Source: SIG603 sp963621245
GTDB lineage: Bacteria; Bacillota; Clostridia; Oscillospirales; Acutalibacteraceae
Direction: 5' to 3'
DNA length: 64,000 nucleotides
Assembly (NCBI GenBank): GCA_963621245.1
Contig: CAVFCW010000001.1
Coordinates: 434,001-498,000 of the forward strand
In this document: in pieces, positions 51,428 through 58,532 of the stretch
Layout: the number at the start of each line of letters is the position of its first letter
Position numbering within the stretch: position 1 is the first letter of the stretch
The notes under the pieces: generated by a model
The model's database searches: none
What the model saw: only the letters and a program-made list of their open reading frames with translations
What the model was told of the DNA's origin: nothing
Translations under genes and position numbers: made by a program

Positions 51428-51937
51428 TTACTTTGAAGTGTACCATCTGATTGTCTTAATCATCGGCTGGTCGCTGTCGTAGTTAACGTTGTGGTGTCTG
51501 TAAGCGTTAACCCACAAAGTGAGTGTGTAGTAATCGCCGGACTCATCTGTGAAAATGAGGTGTCCTGTCCAAGCAAGCTTTTCGGGGCCGCTTCCGACAA
51601 CGTGAATGGCGTGGTCATAAAGTCTGAAATCTGTGCGGTCATAGGTGAAAATTTCGCCTACATAACCTGTTTTGTCGTCAAATCTTATGATGTCCTTGAG
51701 CGGTACGCCTGCAATCTCGGTGAGGGGATTATCCTGTGTGTACACTTTGTTGAGAGTCATGTAACCGCTTCCGTCAGTATTAATGTAAGCTGTTGCGTAT
51801 TCATCGGAAATTACTCTATCAAGTGTTGTTCTTGCAGCACTCGCCTTTGTGGTACTGAATCCGAACATTGCCGTGAATAACATGGTGAACGCCATAAGTG
51901 TCATGATTGATCTTTTGAAGATTGAGTTAGTTTTCAT
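51428..51937 (-). CDS. Secreted array protein, paralogue 3
   Basis: 169 residues; signal peptide nearly identical to paralogue 2 (MKTNSIFKRSIMTLMAFTML, cut after TKASA). Mature domain: VISDEYATAYINTDGSG, AGVPLKDIIRF, YDHAIHVVGSGPEKLAWTG, DYYTLTLWVNAY, VNYDSDQPMIKTIRW. First gene of the left operon, preceded by its own promoter with GTCCG repeats. Confidence 0.87.
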   Translation of the reverse strand: MKTNSIFKRSIMTLMAFTMLFTAMFGFSTTKASAARTTLDRVISDEYATAYINTDGSGYMTLNKVYTQDNPLTEIAGVPLKDIIRFDDKTGYVGEIFTYDRTDFRLYDHAIHVVGSGPEKLAWTGHLIFTDESGDYYTLTLWVNAYRHHNVNYDSDQPMIKTIRWYTSK

Positions 51938-51987
51938 TTTCTTGCTCCTTTTTGATTAGGTTGTTTTGTGTTTTATCTTGTGACCTT

Positions 51988-52020
51988 ATAATATCATCCC
52001 GTGGCGGACAAATTACGGAC
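51988..52020 (-). promoter_or_regulatory. Array promoter 2: GTCCG direct repeats plus -10
   Basis: Minus-strand GTCCG at the complements of 52016-52020 and 52005-52009 (11-bp period), then 11 bp to ATGATATTAT with -10 TATTAT (complement of 51988-51993). There is no TTGACA at -35, so an activator bound to the repeats is likely. The layout is the same as at 53711-53743. Confidence 0.72.
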
Positions 52021-52025
52021 ACGCC

Positions 52026-52053
52026 AAAAAGCACTCTGCAAAAAGCAGAGTGC
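52026..52053 (-). terminator. Terminator between the two array operons
   Basis: GCACTCTGC / GCAGAGTGC with minus-strand TTTTTGG tail, just upstream of array promoter 2. Confidence 0.88.
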
Positions 52054-52071
52054 CCAAATTTCGGAAACAAA

Positions 52072-52572
52072 TTAATCCGTTGTCCACCACGAGATTGTTG
52101 TGATGGTCGGCTTGTCGCTGTTGTAATCGACAGTATGGCTGCCGTATTTATTTACCCATAACTGGAGGTTATATTCATCCACTGACTCGTCGTCGAAGCA
52201 AAGGTGTCCGCTCCGCCAGAAGTTTTCCGGGCCGTGTCCGTAAACATATATTCCGTGATCGTAAAGGAGTGCGTCTTTGTTGTCATATGTATAGAACTGG
52301 CTGATAAAACCGTTCTCGCCGAACCTAATGATATTATAGAGTTTTACTCCGTCGATTGAAGTGAGCGGGTCGTCCTTGGTGAAAGTTTTGTGCAGTTCGA
52401 TATATCCGCTTCCGTTCTCGTTTATATAAGCTGTTGCGTAAGCGTCCGAGATTACTCGCACCGGCTGTGCCGCACTCGCCTTTGTTGCGCTGAATCCGAA
52501 CATTGCCGTGAATAACATTGTGAATGCCAAAAGTGACATTATTCCTCTTTTAAAAATTGAATTTGTTTTCAT
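52072..52572 (-). CDS. Secreted array protein, paralogue 2
   Basis: 166 residues; signal peptide (MKTNSIFKRGIMSLLAFTML, cut after TKASA) and family domain: VRVISDAYATAYINENGSGYI, DGVKLYNIIRF, YDHGIYVYGHGPENFWRSG, DEYNLQLWVN, VDYNSDKPTITTISWW. Beta-rich; unknown function. Second family gene of the right operon, ending at a terminator. Confidence 0.87.
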   Translation of the reverse strand: MKTNSIFKRGIMSLLAFTMLFTAMFGFSATKASAAQPVRVISDAYATAYINENGSGYIELHKTFTKDDPLTSIDGVKLYNIIRFGENGFISQFYTYDNKDALLYDHGIYVYGHGPENFWRSGHLCFDDESVDEYNLQLWVNKYGSHTVDYNSDKPTITTISWWTTD

Positions 52573-52605
52573 ATTTCTCCTTATTTCTTTTTAGTTTAAT
52601 TTCAG

Positions 52606-53100
52606 TTAAATGCTGTTCCATTCAACGGTTTGGATAATGGGCTTATCGCTGTTGTAATAAACATAGTGAGCCATCCATCTTGACGACCACAAAGTGAGAA
52701 TGTATCTGTCGTTTGTTTGGTCTATTGCTCTTACTACGCCGCCGTAAAGTCCCGAAGGAGCTCTTCCGTCTATACAAAAGCAGTTGTCGTAAATAATTCC
52801 GTTGCAATCTAAATGTGACCATAATTTATCGACATAGCCGCCCTTGACAAATGTGATGATTTCCTTGAGCGGCACGCCGCCTATCTCTGTCAAAGGATCC
52901 TCGTCGGTAAACACTTTGTTAAGCGTTATGTATCCGTTGCCGTTTGGGTAAATGTACGCCGTAGCGTTTTCATCGGATATTACTCTGGGTTCCGTTGCCG
53001 CACTTACTTTCGGTGCACTCAAACCGACCACCGAGGTGATGAGCATCGCAAACACCAAAAGCGACATCAAAGCTCTTTTAAAAATAGAATTTGTCTTCAT
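52606..53100 (-). CDS. Secreted array protein, paralogue 1
   Basis: 164 residues; signal peptide (MKTNSIFKRALMSLLVFAML, cut after KVSA). Mature: RVISDENATAYIYPNGNGYI, GGVPLKEIITF, YDNCFCIDGRAPSGLYGG, DRYILTLWSSRW, VYYNSDKPIIQTVEW. The middle region has a Cys-x-Cys not found in the neighbours. It lies 44 bp after the 147-residue secreted gene. Confidence 0.86.
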   Translation of the reverse strand: MKTNSIFKRALMSLLVFAMLITSVVGLSAPKVSAATEPRVISDENATAYIYPNGNGYITLNKVFTDEDPLTEIGGVPLKEIITFVKGGYVDKLWSHLDCNGIIYDNCFCIDGRAPSGLYGGVVRAIDQTNDRYILTLWSSRWMAHYVYYNSDKPIIQTVEWNSI

Positions 53101-53144
53101 TTTTCTCCTTTATTGCTTTTAAATCATTTGCGTTTAAGTCTATG

Positions 53145-53588
53145 TTAAGCCACTGCTCTCAGGACAAGCATTCCGACATCGTTTACGAGAACCACCCAAG
53201 TTGTTCCGCCGGAAGTTCTCTCGGGGTTATGAGCACTTGCGTCAAGCACGTAGCAGAATCCCTCGTCGACCATTACAGATTTTGCGCTGTTGTTAAGCAG
53301 TGTGGATACGCCGTCAGAAGTGATTGTGACGTCTGAAACCGAGTTGTTGCTTTCGGCAACAATATCAATCATATTCTGATTTGCTTTTCCGAAATAAATT
53401 TGCTTTGGCATAACGTCGTTCCAAATAAGGTCGCCGTCATTCACTATATCGCCCTTTTTAAGTTCCGATACATTCACTATGTCTCCCGTGAAATAAACGG
53501 TGAAATTATCGGCAAATGCGGGGATTGCCGCTCCTATTACCAAAACGATTGCCATTATAGCTGTGATAATTCTTGTCTTTGTTTTCAT
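53145..53588 (-). CDS. Secreted protein at head of the array, unrelated fold
   Basis: 147 residues; signal peptide (RIITAIMAIVLVIGAAIPAFA, cut near residue 26). The mature part (FTVYFTGDIVNVSELKKGDIV...) is beta-rich and ends GGTTWVVLVNDVGMLVLRAVA. It lacks the YNSDxP block of the other five. GAAAGGAAA precedes ATG 53588. First gene of the right operon behind the GTCCG promoter. Family unknown. Confidence 0.82.
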   Translation of the reverse strand: MKTKTRIITAIMAIVLVIGAAIPAFADNFTVYFTGDIVNVSELKKGDIVNDGDLIWNDVMPKQIYFGKANQNMIDIVAESNNSVSDVTITSDGVSTLLNNSAKSVMVDEGFCYVLDASAHNPERTSGGTTWVVLVNDVGMLVLRAVA

Positions 53589-53710
53589 TTAAATTTTCCT
53601 TTCTCTCATTAAACATTCAATTCATTATATTCTTGATTTTCTCTCGATTTTCTTTTGGCTTTTCTAATCTCTCATATTTCCTCCGTTTTTTCTCTTCAAT
53701 TTACAAGCAG

Positions 53711-53743
53711 ATAATATCATTTTCGTACGGACAAAGAACGGAC
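53711..53743 (-). promoter_or_regulatory. Array promoter 1: GTCCG direct repeats plus -10
   Basis: Minus-strand GTCCG at the complements of 53739-53743 and 53728-53732 (11-bp period), then 11 bp to ATGATATTAT, -10 TATTAT (complement of 53711-53716). Identical geometry to array promoter 2, and also directly after a terminator. Confidence 0.72.
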
Positions 53744-53785
53744 AAAAAAAGAACCCTCTGCCCCAAAAGCAGAAGGTTCTAAAAA
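53744..53785 (-). terminator. Terminator of azlCD
   Basis: AGAACCTTCTGC / GCAGAGGGTTCT with minus-strand TTTTTTT tail that runs into the array promoter repeats. Confidence 0.85.
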
Positions 53786-53793
53786 ACAGAAAA

Positions 53794-54117
53794 TCAAAAT
53801 ATTCTCATGAGCAAAATATTGCAAACCGTGCCGAGCGCTATGCTCAAAAACGTGTTGTGCCTTAATTTGTAGCTTACCGCCACAACAGCCACGGCAATAA
53901 ACTGAACAAAACCGCCTCCCGTAAAATCGAGCAAAGCGTCCTTCAAACAATAGACGATGAGAACGGCAATTATTGCGGACGGCAAAATTTTTCCGAGATA
54001 ATTAAGCTTTTCGGGCATTTTTCTCTCACCGCGAAAAGCGATGAACGGCAGTGCACGCAAAGCAAAGGTTATAACGGCTGATACAATCACGAAAAGGAAA
54101 AACGTTTTTGTGTTCAT
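53794..54117 (-). CDS. azlD: AzlD family branched-chain amino acid exporter subunit
   Basis: 107 residues, three to four helices; TFALRALPFIAF and LGKILPSAIIAVLIVYCLKD are typical AzlD. With AzlC it exports branched-chain amino acids. Its start overlaps the azlC stop by 4 bp. Confidence 0.9.
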   Translation of the reverse strand: MNTKTFFLFVIVSAVITFALRALPFIAFRGERKMPEKLNYLGKILPSAIIAVLIVYCLKDALLDFTGGGFVQFIAVAVVAVSYKLRHNTFLSIALGTVCNILLMRIF

Positions 54118-54893
54118 GTTGTCTCCCCTTTCTTCTCACGCATGAGCAGTAAAATTCCCGATACTATCAAAAGTGCGGGAAGCATAAAGCGTGACGAGCC
54201 GAAAATCAGAAGGCAAACAAGTGCAACAGCCGCTCCTATAAGCGCGGGCTTATGCTCCGTACTGCTCTCCCAGCGGTCAATGAAAATTATCACAAAGAGC
54301 GCCGTCATGCAAAAATCTATTCCGTCAAGCTCAAACGGCAAAAGCTGGCCGATTATTCCGCCCAGAACCGAACCGAGCATCCAGTAACATCTGCTGAAAA
54401 GCGCAACTAAAAACATAGAGTCAAGTTTTTTCTTCTCAGCTGTATTTTTCAGAATGTTTTTTTCGCCGTCGGATATATTTTCTTTTTCAATTCCGTCCGT
54501 TTCTTTTTTATACTCCGTTTCAAGAGTTAAATTCACCGCATAGGTTTCGTCCGTCATGGTGTGAATCATATAGAGAAGTTTCTTGCCCGTTTTTTTGAAG
54601 TCGTCGATAAAAGTTAGGCTGTAAAAGCTTTGTCGGCTGTTCATCAAAAGTGCGGTGAGTGCCACCGTTACTATCGATGCCGAACCGCTCAAAAATGTGA
54701 TAAGCACAAACTGAAATGCTCCGGTGTATACGCTAAGGCTCACAAAAAGCGAACAGTACCAGTGAAAACCGGCGTTTTCCATCATCATTCCGTAAGCCGC
54801 ACCGACAAATATATAACTGCATAATATCGGAAGCGACTTCAAAAAGGCATTTTTGACAGTAGAGTTTCCTTTATTCTTTTCTTCAGGGTTCAT
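54114..54893 (-). CDS. azlC: AzlC family branched-chain amino acid exporter, with polar insert
   Basis: 259 residues. SLPILCSYIFVGAAYGMMMENAGF, SVYTGAFQFVLITFLSG and MNSRQSFYSLTFI are AzlC motifs. A ~40-residue Glu/Lys-rich insert (ETEYKKETDGIEKENISDGE...) interrupts the domain after THDETYAV-type MTDETYAVNL; I do not expect it in most AzlC proteins. ATG 54893 after GGTGG was chosen; an open extension has no site. A terminator-ended leader lies upstream. Confidence 0.88.
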   Translation of the reverse strand: MNPEEKNKGNSTVKNAFLKSLPILCSYIFVGAAYGMMMENAGFHWYCSLFVSLSVYTGAFQFVLITFLSGSASIVTVALTALLMNSRQSFYSLTFIDDFKKTGKKLLYMIHTMTDETYAVNLTLETEYKKETDGIEKENISDGEKNILKNTAEKKKLDSMFLVALFSRCYWMLGSVLGGIIGQLLPFELDGIDFCMTALFVIIFIDRWESSTEHKPALIGAAVALVCLLIFGSSRFMLPALLIVSGILLLMREKKGETT

Positions 54894-54978
54894 TTTACCA
54901 CCGCATTTCTTTCTTCTTTTCGTGAAAATCAGTTTACGACACAAAAAGAGAAATGTCAATGAACGCAAATTTTCAGAT

Positions 54979-55169
54979 AAAAAAATCCCGTGCGACACTA
55001 CCCAAACCGCACGGGAAAATTAAGGATACAGGTATTCCCATTTTCAATCAGACAAGAGCTGTCCGGTGCACTCCGATAAAGAATACACCGGGCACAAACG
55101 ATGCATAATTGTCATTTGTCTTCACTTTCAATTCTGCGTAAAAGTCGCACCGTTCAAAAACTTTTACAA
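54979..55169 (-). ncRNA. Structured leader or small RNA upstream of azlC
   Basis: A minus-strand promoter (TTTTGA, 17 bp, TATAAT; -10 complement of 55176-55181) is followed by GTAAAAGT/ACTTTTAC, CCGGTG/CACCGG and GACA/TGTC hairpins and ends in a strong terminator TCCCGTGCG/CGCACGGGA with TTTTTTT (54979-55016), about 90 bp before azlC. It is either an attenuated leader or an independent small RNA. A weak 25-codon frame (GTG, four further Val, one Leu and one Ile codons) ends within it. No known riboswitch consensus recognised. Confidence 0.55.
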
Positions 55170-55186
55170 ACTACAATTATATTGTA

Positions 55187-55256
55187 TTGACTTTCTCCTC
55201 AAAAAGCAATAGAATTACGAAAATGACTTGTTTTTTTACAAAATCAACTTGTTTTT
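55187..55256 (+). promoter_or_regulatory. LytTR gene promoter with 21-bp-period repeats
   Basis: TTGACT (55187-55192), 17 bp, TAGAAT (55210-55215). Downstream, ACTTGTTTTT occurs at 55226 and 55247, exactly 21 bp apart, the period of LytTR-domain binding-site pairs. The position after the promoter suggests self-repression. Confidence 0.6.
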
Positions 55257-55267
55257 GAGGAGAAACT

Positions 55268-56038
55268 ATGAAACTTTCGTCTCTTGCCGAATTATCCGCC
55301 GATATTCTCATGAAATACTACGAAAACAACACAAAGCCGTTTTTTGATTGTCTTCACGAGGACCTTCTTTGGATTGGCCCCGCAAAAAATCAGATTGTTC
55401 GCACAAAAAAGGCTTTGGAAGATCTATTTGCAAAGGAAAAAAACACGCTCACCTTTTCTATTTTCAATATAAGCGCAACGCCGTTTGAGCTTTCAAAAAC
55501 GAGCGTCGAGGTCTTTCTGCGGTTTGTTGTCGATACCTTTTGGCCGGACGGTTCAAGCAACAGAGTATATCAGAGAATAACGCTCTCGTGGCAAACAGAT
55601 GAAGACGCACCGAAAATAAGGGTTTGTCACATATCAAATGCGATCGACTATGACGCCAGAGATACAATTTACCCGATTCATTACATCGAAAAGCACTCTC
55701 AAATGGTGCTTTACAGCAAGTCACCGAAAACATTGCACTTCTCGGGAAAGCAAAAATCAATTCTCTACACAAATTCGGATCAGATTATCTTTCTCGAGAG
55801 CATGGAAAATTATACGCTTATTCACACGACAACTCAGGTGTTTGAGTGCAGGGAAAGACTTTCGGCTCTTGCCAAGAAACTGGGCGACTGTTTTCTTCGC
55901 TGTCACATAAGTTTTCTTGTGAATCCGCAATACATCGCATCGATTGAACGCTTTCATCTCACGCTTACGAACGGCAGAAAAATTCCCATTCCCGAAAAAA
56001 AGTACACGGCGGTAAAAGCAAAACTGCTAAAAAATTAA
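55268..56038 (+). CDS. LytTR-domain regulator with NTF2/SnoaL-like sensor
   Basis: 256 residues. N-terminal ~130 residues look like an NTF2/SnoaL-type alpha+beta domain (LHEDLLWIGPAKNQIVRTKKAL); the C-terminal ~100 residues are a LytTR DNA-binding domain (DQIIFLESMENYTLIHTTTQVFECRERLS, CHISFLVNPQYIASIERF, IPIPEKKY). No receiver domain, so it is probably ligand-controlled. GAGGAG precedes ATG 55268. It stands near the secreted array, azlCD and the MATE gene, any of which it might regulate. Confidence 0.87.
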   Translation: MKLSSLAELSADILMKYYENNTKPFFDCLHEDLLWIGPAKNQIVRTKKALEDLFAKEKNTLTFSIFNISATPFELSKTSVEVFLRFVVDTFWPDGSSNRVYQRITLSWQTDEDAPKIRVCHISNAIDYDARDTIYPIHYIEKHSQMVLYSKSPKTLHFSGKQKSILYTNSDQIIFLESMENYTLIHTTTQVFECRERLSALAKKLGDCFLRCHISFLVNPQYIASIERFHLTLTNGRKIPIPEKKYTAVKAKLLKN

Positions 56039-56055
56039 TTACCTGAAATTTGCAT

Positions 56056-56191
56056 TTGATTTTTCGGCCTTGTTGTGATAGAATTTAACAGCTGAATTTG
56101 AGCACATCAAATTCATATCAAAGCTTAACACTTTGAGCCATACGGTTTGACTGTTTCCTTTTCCAACAGTACACGCCTTATGGCTTTTTTT
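56056..56191 (+). promoter_or_regulatory. Promoter and terminator-type leader of MATE gene
   Basis: TTGATT (56056-56061), 17 bp, TAGAAT (56079-56084). The leader then has GAATTTGA/TCAAATTC (56094-56114), TCAAAG/CTTTGA (56118-56136), and a terminator AGCCATA...ACTGTT/AACAGT...TATGGCT followed by TTTTTTT (56136-56191), 35 bp before the gene. A terminator between promoter and transporter implies conditional antitermination; the signal is unknown. Confidence 0.72.
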
Positions 56192-56226
56192 GTTGTCACA
56201 TAAAACCACAAACAAGGAGTAAAATC

Positions 56227-57582
56227 ATGAACAGTGAAAACGAATTTATGAAAACAAAGCCGATAATAAATCTGCTTGTTTCGATGTCCGTACCGATGAT
56301 GCTATCCATGCTGTTTCAGTCGCTTTATAACATAGTCGACAGCGTTTATGTTTCGAGGCTCGGCACGGATGCACTCACAGCCGTCTCGCTTGCTTATCCG
56401 CTCCAGAACGCCGTTTTGTCCGTTGCGGTCGGCATAGGAGTGGGCATAAGCTCAGCCATTGCGATTTATCTCGGGGCAAACGATCACGAAAAAGCAAACC
56501 GAACCGCAACTCTCGGCCTTGCGCTCAATTTCATTCACTGCATATTGTTCGTCATATTCGGCCTTATCGTCACAACGCCGTTTTTAAAGCTTTTCACGAG
56601 CGATGCGAAAATACTCGCGGAAGCAGAATCTTACACAAGAATAGTTTTACTTCTCTCGTTCGGTCAGCTTTTTCAGATTACATTCGAGAAAATCTTTCAG
56701 GGAATCGGCAAAATGAAAATAACCATGCTCATTCTCATTTTTGGCTGTCTCATAAACATCATTCTCGATCCCATATTGATTTTCGGTTTGCTCGGTTTTC
56801 CCGCCTTGGGAGTTTCCGGTGCGGCAATCGCAACGGTTATAGGACAAATCGCCGCTTTTCTTCTTTATGTCGTTGTTTACCTCAAAAAAGATTTTGCGAT
56901 AATAATATCCTTAAAATATCTTAAACCCGATATGGCTCTGATAAAGCAGATTTACAGCGTGGGAATTCCGTCTTCAATCATGCTTTTGCTCCCGTCGATA
57001 ATGATAAGCATTTTAAACAGCATACTTTCCGCATTCGGTGCGGTTTACGTTGCCGTTCTCGGCGTTTACTTCAAACTCCAAACGTTTATCTATATGCCCG
57101 CCAACGGCTTGGTTCAGGGCATGAGACCCATTATCAGCTACAATTACGGCGCCAACCAACCCGAGCGCGTCAAAAAGACTATTCGCTTAAGCCTTGCGGT
57201 AACCGCATGCCTTATGCTTCTCGGCACGGTTCTCGCACTTCTCATACCGAGTCAAATTCTCTCGATTTTTGCCGCCGACAGCGAGCTTATGCGTGCGGGC
57301 GTGGTGTCACTGCGAGTTATAAGTCTCGGATTCATAATTTCAAGTGTGGGACTTATTTATTCCGGCACATTCGAGGCACTCGGAAACGGACGGGATTCTC
57401 TTGTAATCTCTCTTTTAAGACAATTTGCAATCACGATTCCGCTAAGCTTTATTCTCTCGAAAATTCCCGCACTTGGCGCAGTCGGAGTGTGGATTTCGTT
57501 CCCCGTGGGCGAAGTAATCGCAACAATAACAGCATTTTTCCTCCTGAAACGATTCAAAAGCGGAAAATTCAGTCCGTTTTGA
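56227..57582 (+). CDS. MATE family efflux transporter
   Basis: 451 residues, twelve helices. NLLVSMSVPMMLSMLFQSLYNIVDSVYVSRLGTDALTAVSLAYP and GLVQGMRPIISYNYGA are diagnostic of the NorM/DinF-type MATE family. It exports drugs or metabolites using H+ or Na+. AAGGAG precedes ATG 56227. Preceded by an attenuator-like leader. Confidence 0.94.
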   Translation: MNSENEFMKTKPIINLLVSMSVPMMLSMLFQSLYNIVDSVYVSRLGTDALTAVSLAYPLQNAVLSVAVGIGVGISSAIAIYLGANDHEKANRTATLGLALNFIHCILFVIFGLIVTTPFLKLFTSDAKILAEAESYTRIVLLLSFGQLFQITFEKIFQGIGKMKITMLILIFGCLINIILDPILIFGLLGFPALGVSGAAIATVIGQIAAFLLYVVVYLKKDFAIIISLKYLKPDMALIKQIYSVGIPSSIMLLLPSIMISILNSILSAFGAVYVAVLGVYFKLQTFIYMPANGLVQGMRPIISYNYGANQPERVKKTIRLSLAVTACLMLLGTVLALLIPSQILSIFAADSELMRAGVVSLRVISLGFIISSVGLIYSGTFEALGNGRDSLVISLLRQFAITIPLSFILSKIPALGAVGVWISFPVGEVIATITAFFLLKRFKSGKFSPF

Positions 57583-57588
57583 CAAACA

Positions 57589-57632
57589 AAAATCTGTCCG
57601 TCAGAAAATTCTGTAACGGACAGATTTTTTAC
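57589..57632. terminator. Bidirectional terminator
   Basis: AAATCTGTCCGT / ACGGACAGATTT with T-run and A-run flanks between convergent MATE and cupin genes. Confidence 0.88.
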
Positions 57633-57652
57633 ATATTTTATTGCATATTAAT

Positions 57653-58303
57653 TTAGTCCAAGGTTAAAAGCAGAGCCATTTTGAATTTTGTGACCGCCTT
57701 AACGGAGTGCAAACCGCCCTTAGCAAAGCGGAAATTCTCACCCGACTTAATTGGGTGCTCCTTGCCCTCATAACCGATCACGCCCTCGCCGTCAAGCGCA
57801 AAAACAATGGCGTCACCCGGTGCGGCATGCTCGGAAAGTGCGCATCCCTCGTCAAATGCCATAAGAGCAAATTTCATCTTCTCGTTATGGACAACATCCA
57901 TATTGACAATTTTTCCTTCGGCATAAGGCAAAAGTTCTTTGAGCTTAAAAACCTCGCCCGCTTTAATCATATCGTTCATCTTACTGTTCCTCCTTACGGA
58001 AATTTCCGTATAAACCGTTCCTTTGGATGTTCTCATTCCCACGGGAGCATCAGCCGCCGTTAAGAACAAATCTCCCTCGTTTAATTCGATGTCTAAAAAC
58101 TCTCCGTAAACATCAAGCGTTCCGTCAGCCACTATAATCAATTTGTGATACGGGTAGATTTCTGCACTGATGTCGGTATTTTTGGCAAGAGAGAAATAGG
58201 TGATGTCGGTTTCTCCCTCGCTTATCTGCTTTGATACCGTACAGCCCAAAATCGGCGGATTGTCCCTTGCGACAGAGAAAACCACTCCTTCCTTTTCTTT
58301 CAC
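57653..58303 (-). CDS. Two-domain cupin protein
   Basis: 216 residues with two cupin barrels: around IYPYHKLIIVADGTLDVYGEF and around LSEHAAPGDAIVFALDGEGVIGYEG (His/Glu motif in EHAAPGDA). Possible metal-binding sensor or isomerase; no substrate evident. It starts at GTG 58303 after GGAGG. Confidence 0.85.
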   Translation of the reverse strand: MKEKEGVVFSVARDNPPILGCTVSKQISEGETDITYFSLAKNTDISAEIYPYHKLIIVADGTLDVYGEFLDIELNEGDLFLTAADAPVGMRTSKGTVYTEISVRRNSKMNDMIKAGEVFKLKELLPYAEGKIVNMDVVHNEKMKFALMAFDEGCALSEHAAPGDAIVFALDGEGVIGYEGKEHPIKSGENFRFAKGGLHSVKAVTKFKMALLLTLD

Positions 58304-58360
58304 GGCTTCACCTCCTGTTTTATTGTATTTTAACACAAAACAAAGAATTTGTCCGTTGTT

Positions 58361-58471
58361 ATGGCAACTTTTTTCTTAACAATCAGCTACTCAAACACAA
58401 CCCATTTCTACAAAATCTTCAAGTCAAAATTCGGTATGACACCCGCCGAATACAGAGAAAAAAACACGTAA
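58361..58471 (+). pseudogene. AraC-type regulator, C-terminal remnant
   Basis: A 36-codon frame encodes ISYSNTTHFYKIFKSKFGMT then PAEYRE, the second helix-turn-helix of AraC-family activators, with nothing upstream of it. An ATG at 58361 is present by chance or creates a fragment. A terminator follows directly, as for the original gene. Confidence 0.8.
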
Positions 58472-58496
58472 TAATTTTTCGATTTAGCAAAATATA

Positions 58497-58524
58497 AAGC
58501 CGACACGCTTGTGCCGGCTTTTTT
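58497..58524 (+). terminator. Terminator after AraC remnant
   Basis: AAGCCGACAC / GTGCCGGCTT with TTTTTT tail. Confidence 0.8.
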
Positions 58525-58532
58525 CGTATAAG

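Noticed and set aside
50373..53100. Bacteriocin precursor cluster
   Set aside because: Proteins are Sec-exported with ~130-residue mature parts; no double-Gly leaders, modification enzymes, immunity or export genes nearby.
54979..55181. T-box riboswitch before azlC
   Set aside because: No T-box consensus, specifier loop or antiterminator bulge found, despite the terminator and the amino-acid transporter context.
55226..55256. LytTR protein as activator of the GTCCG array promoters
   Set aside because: The repeats before its own gene differ in sequence and period (21 versus 11 bp), so I do not claim it controls the array.
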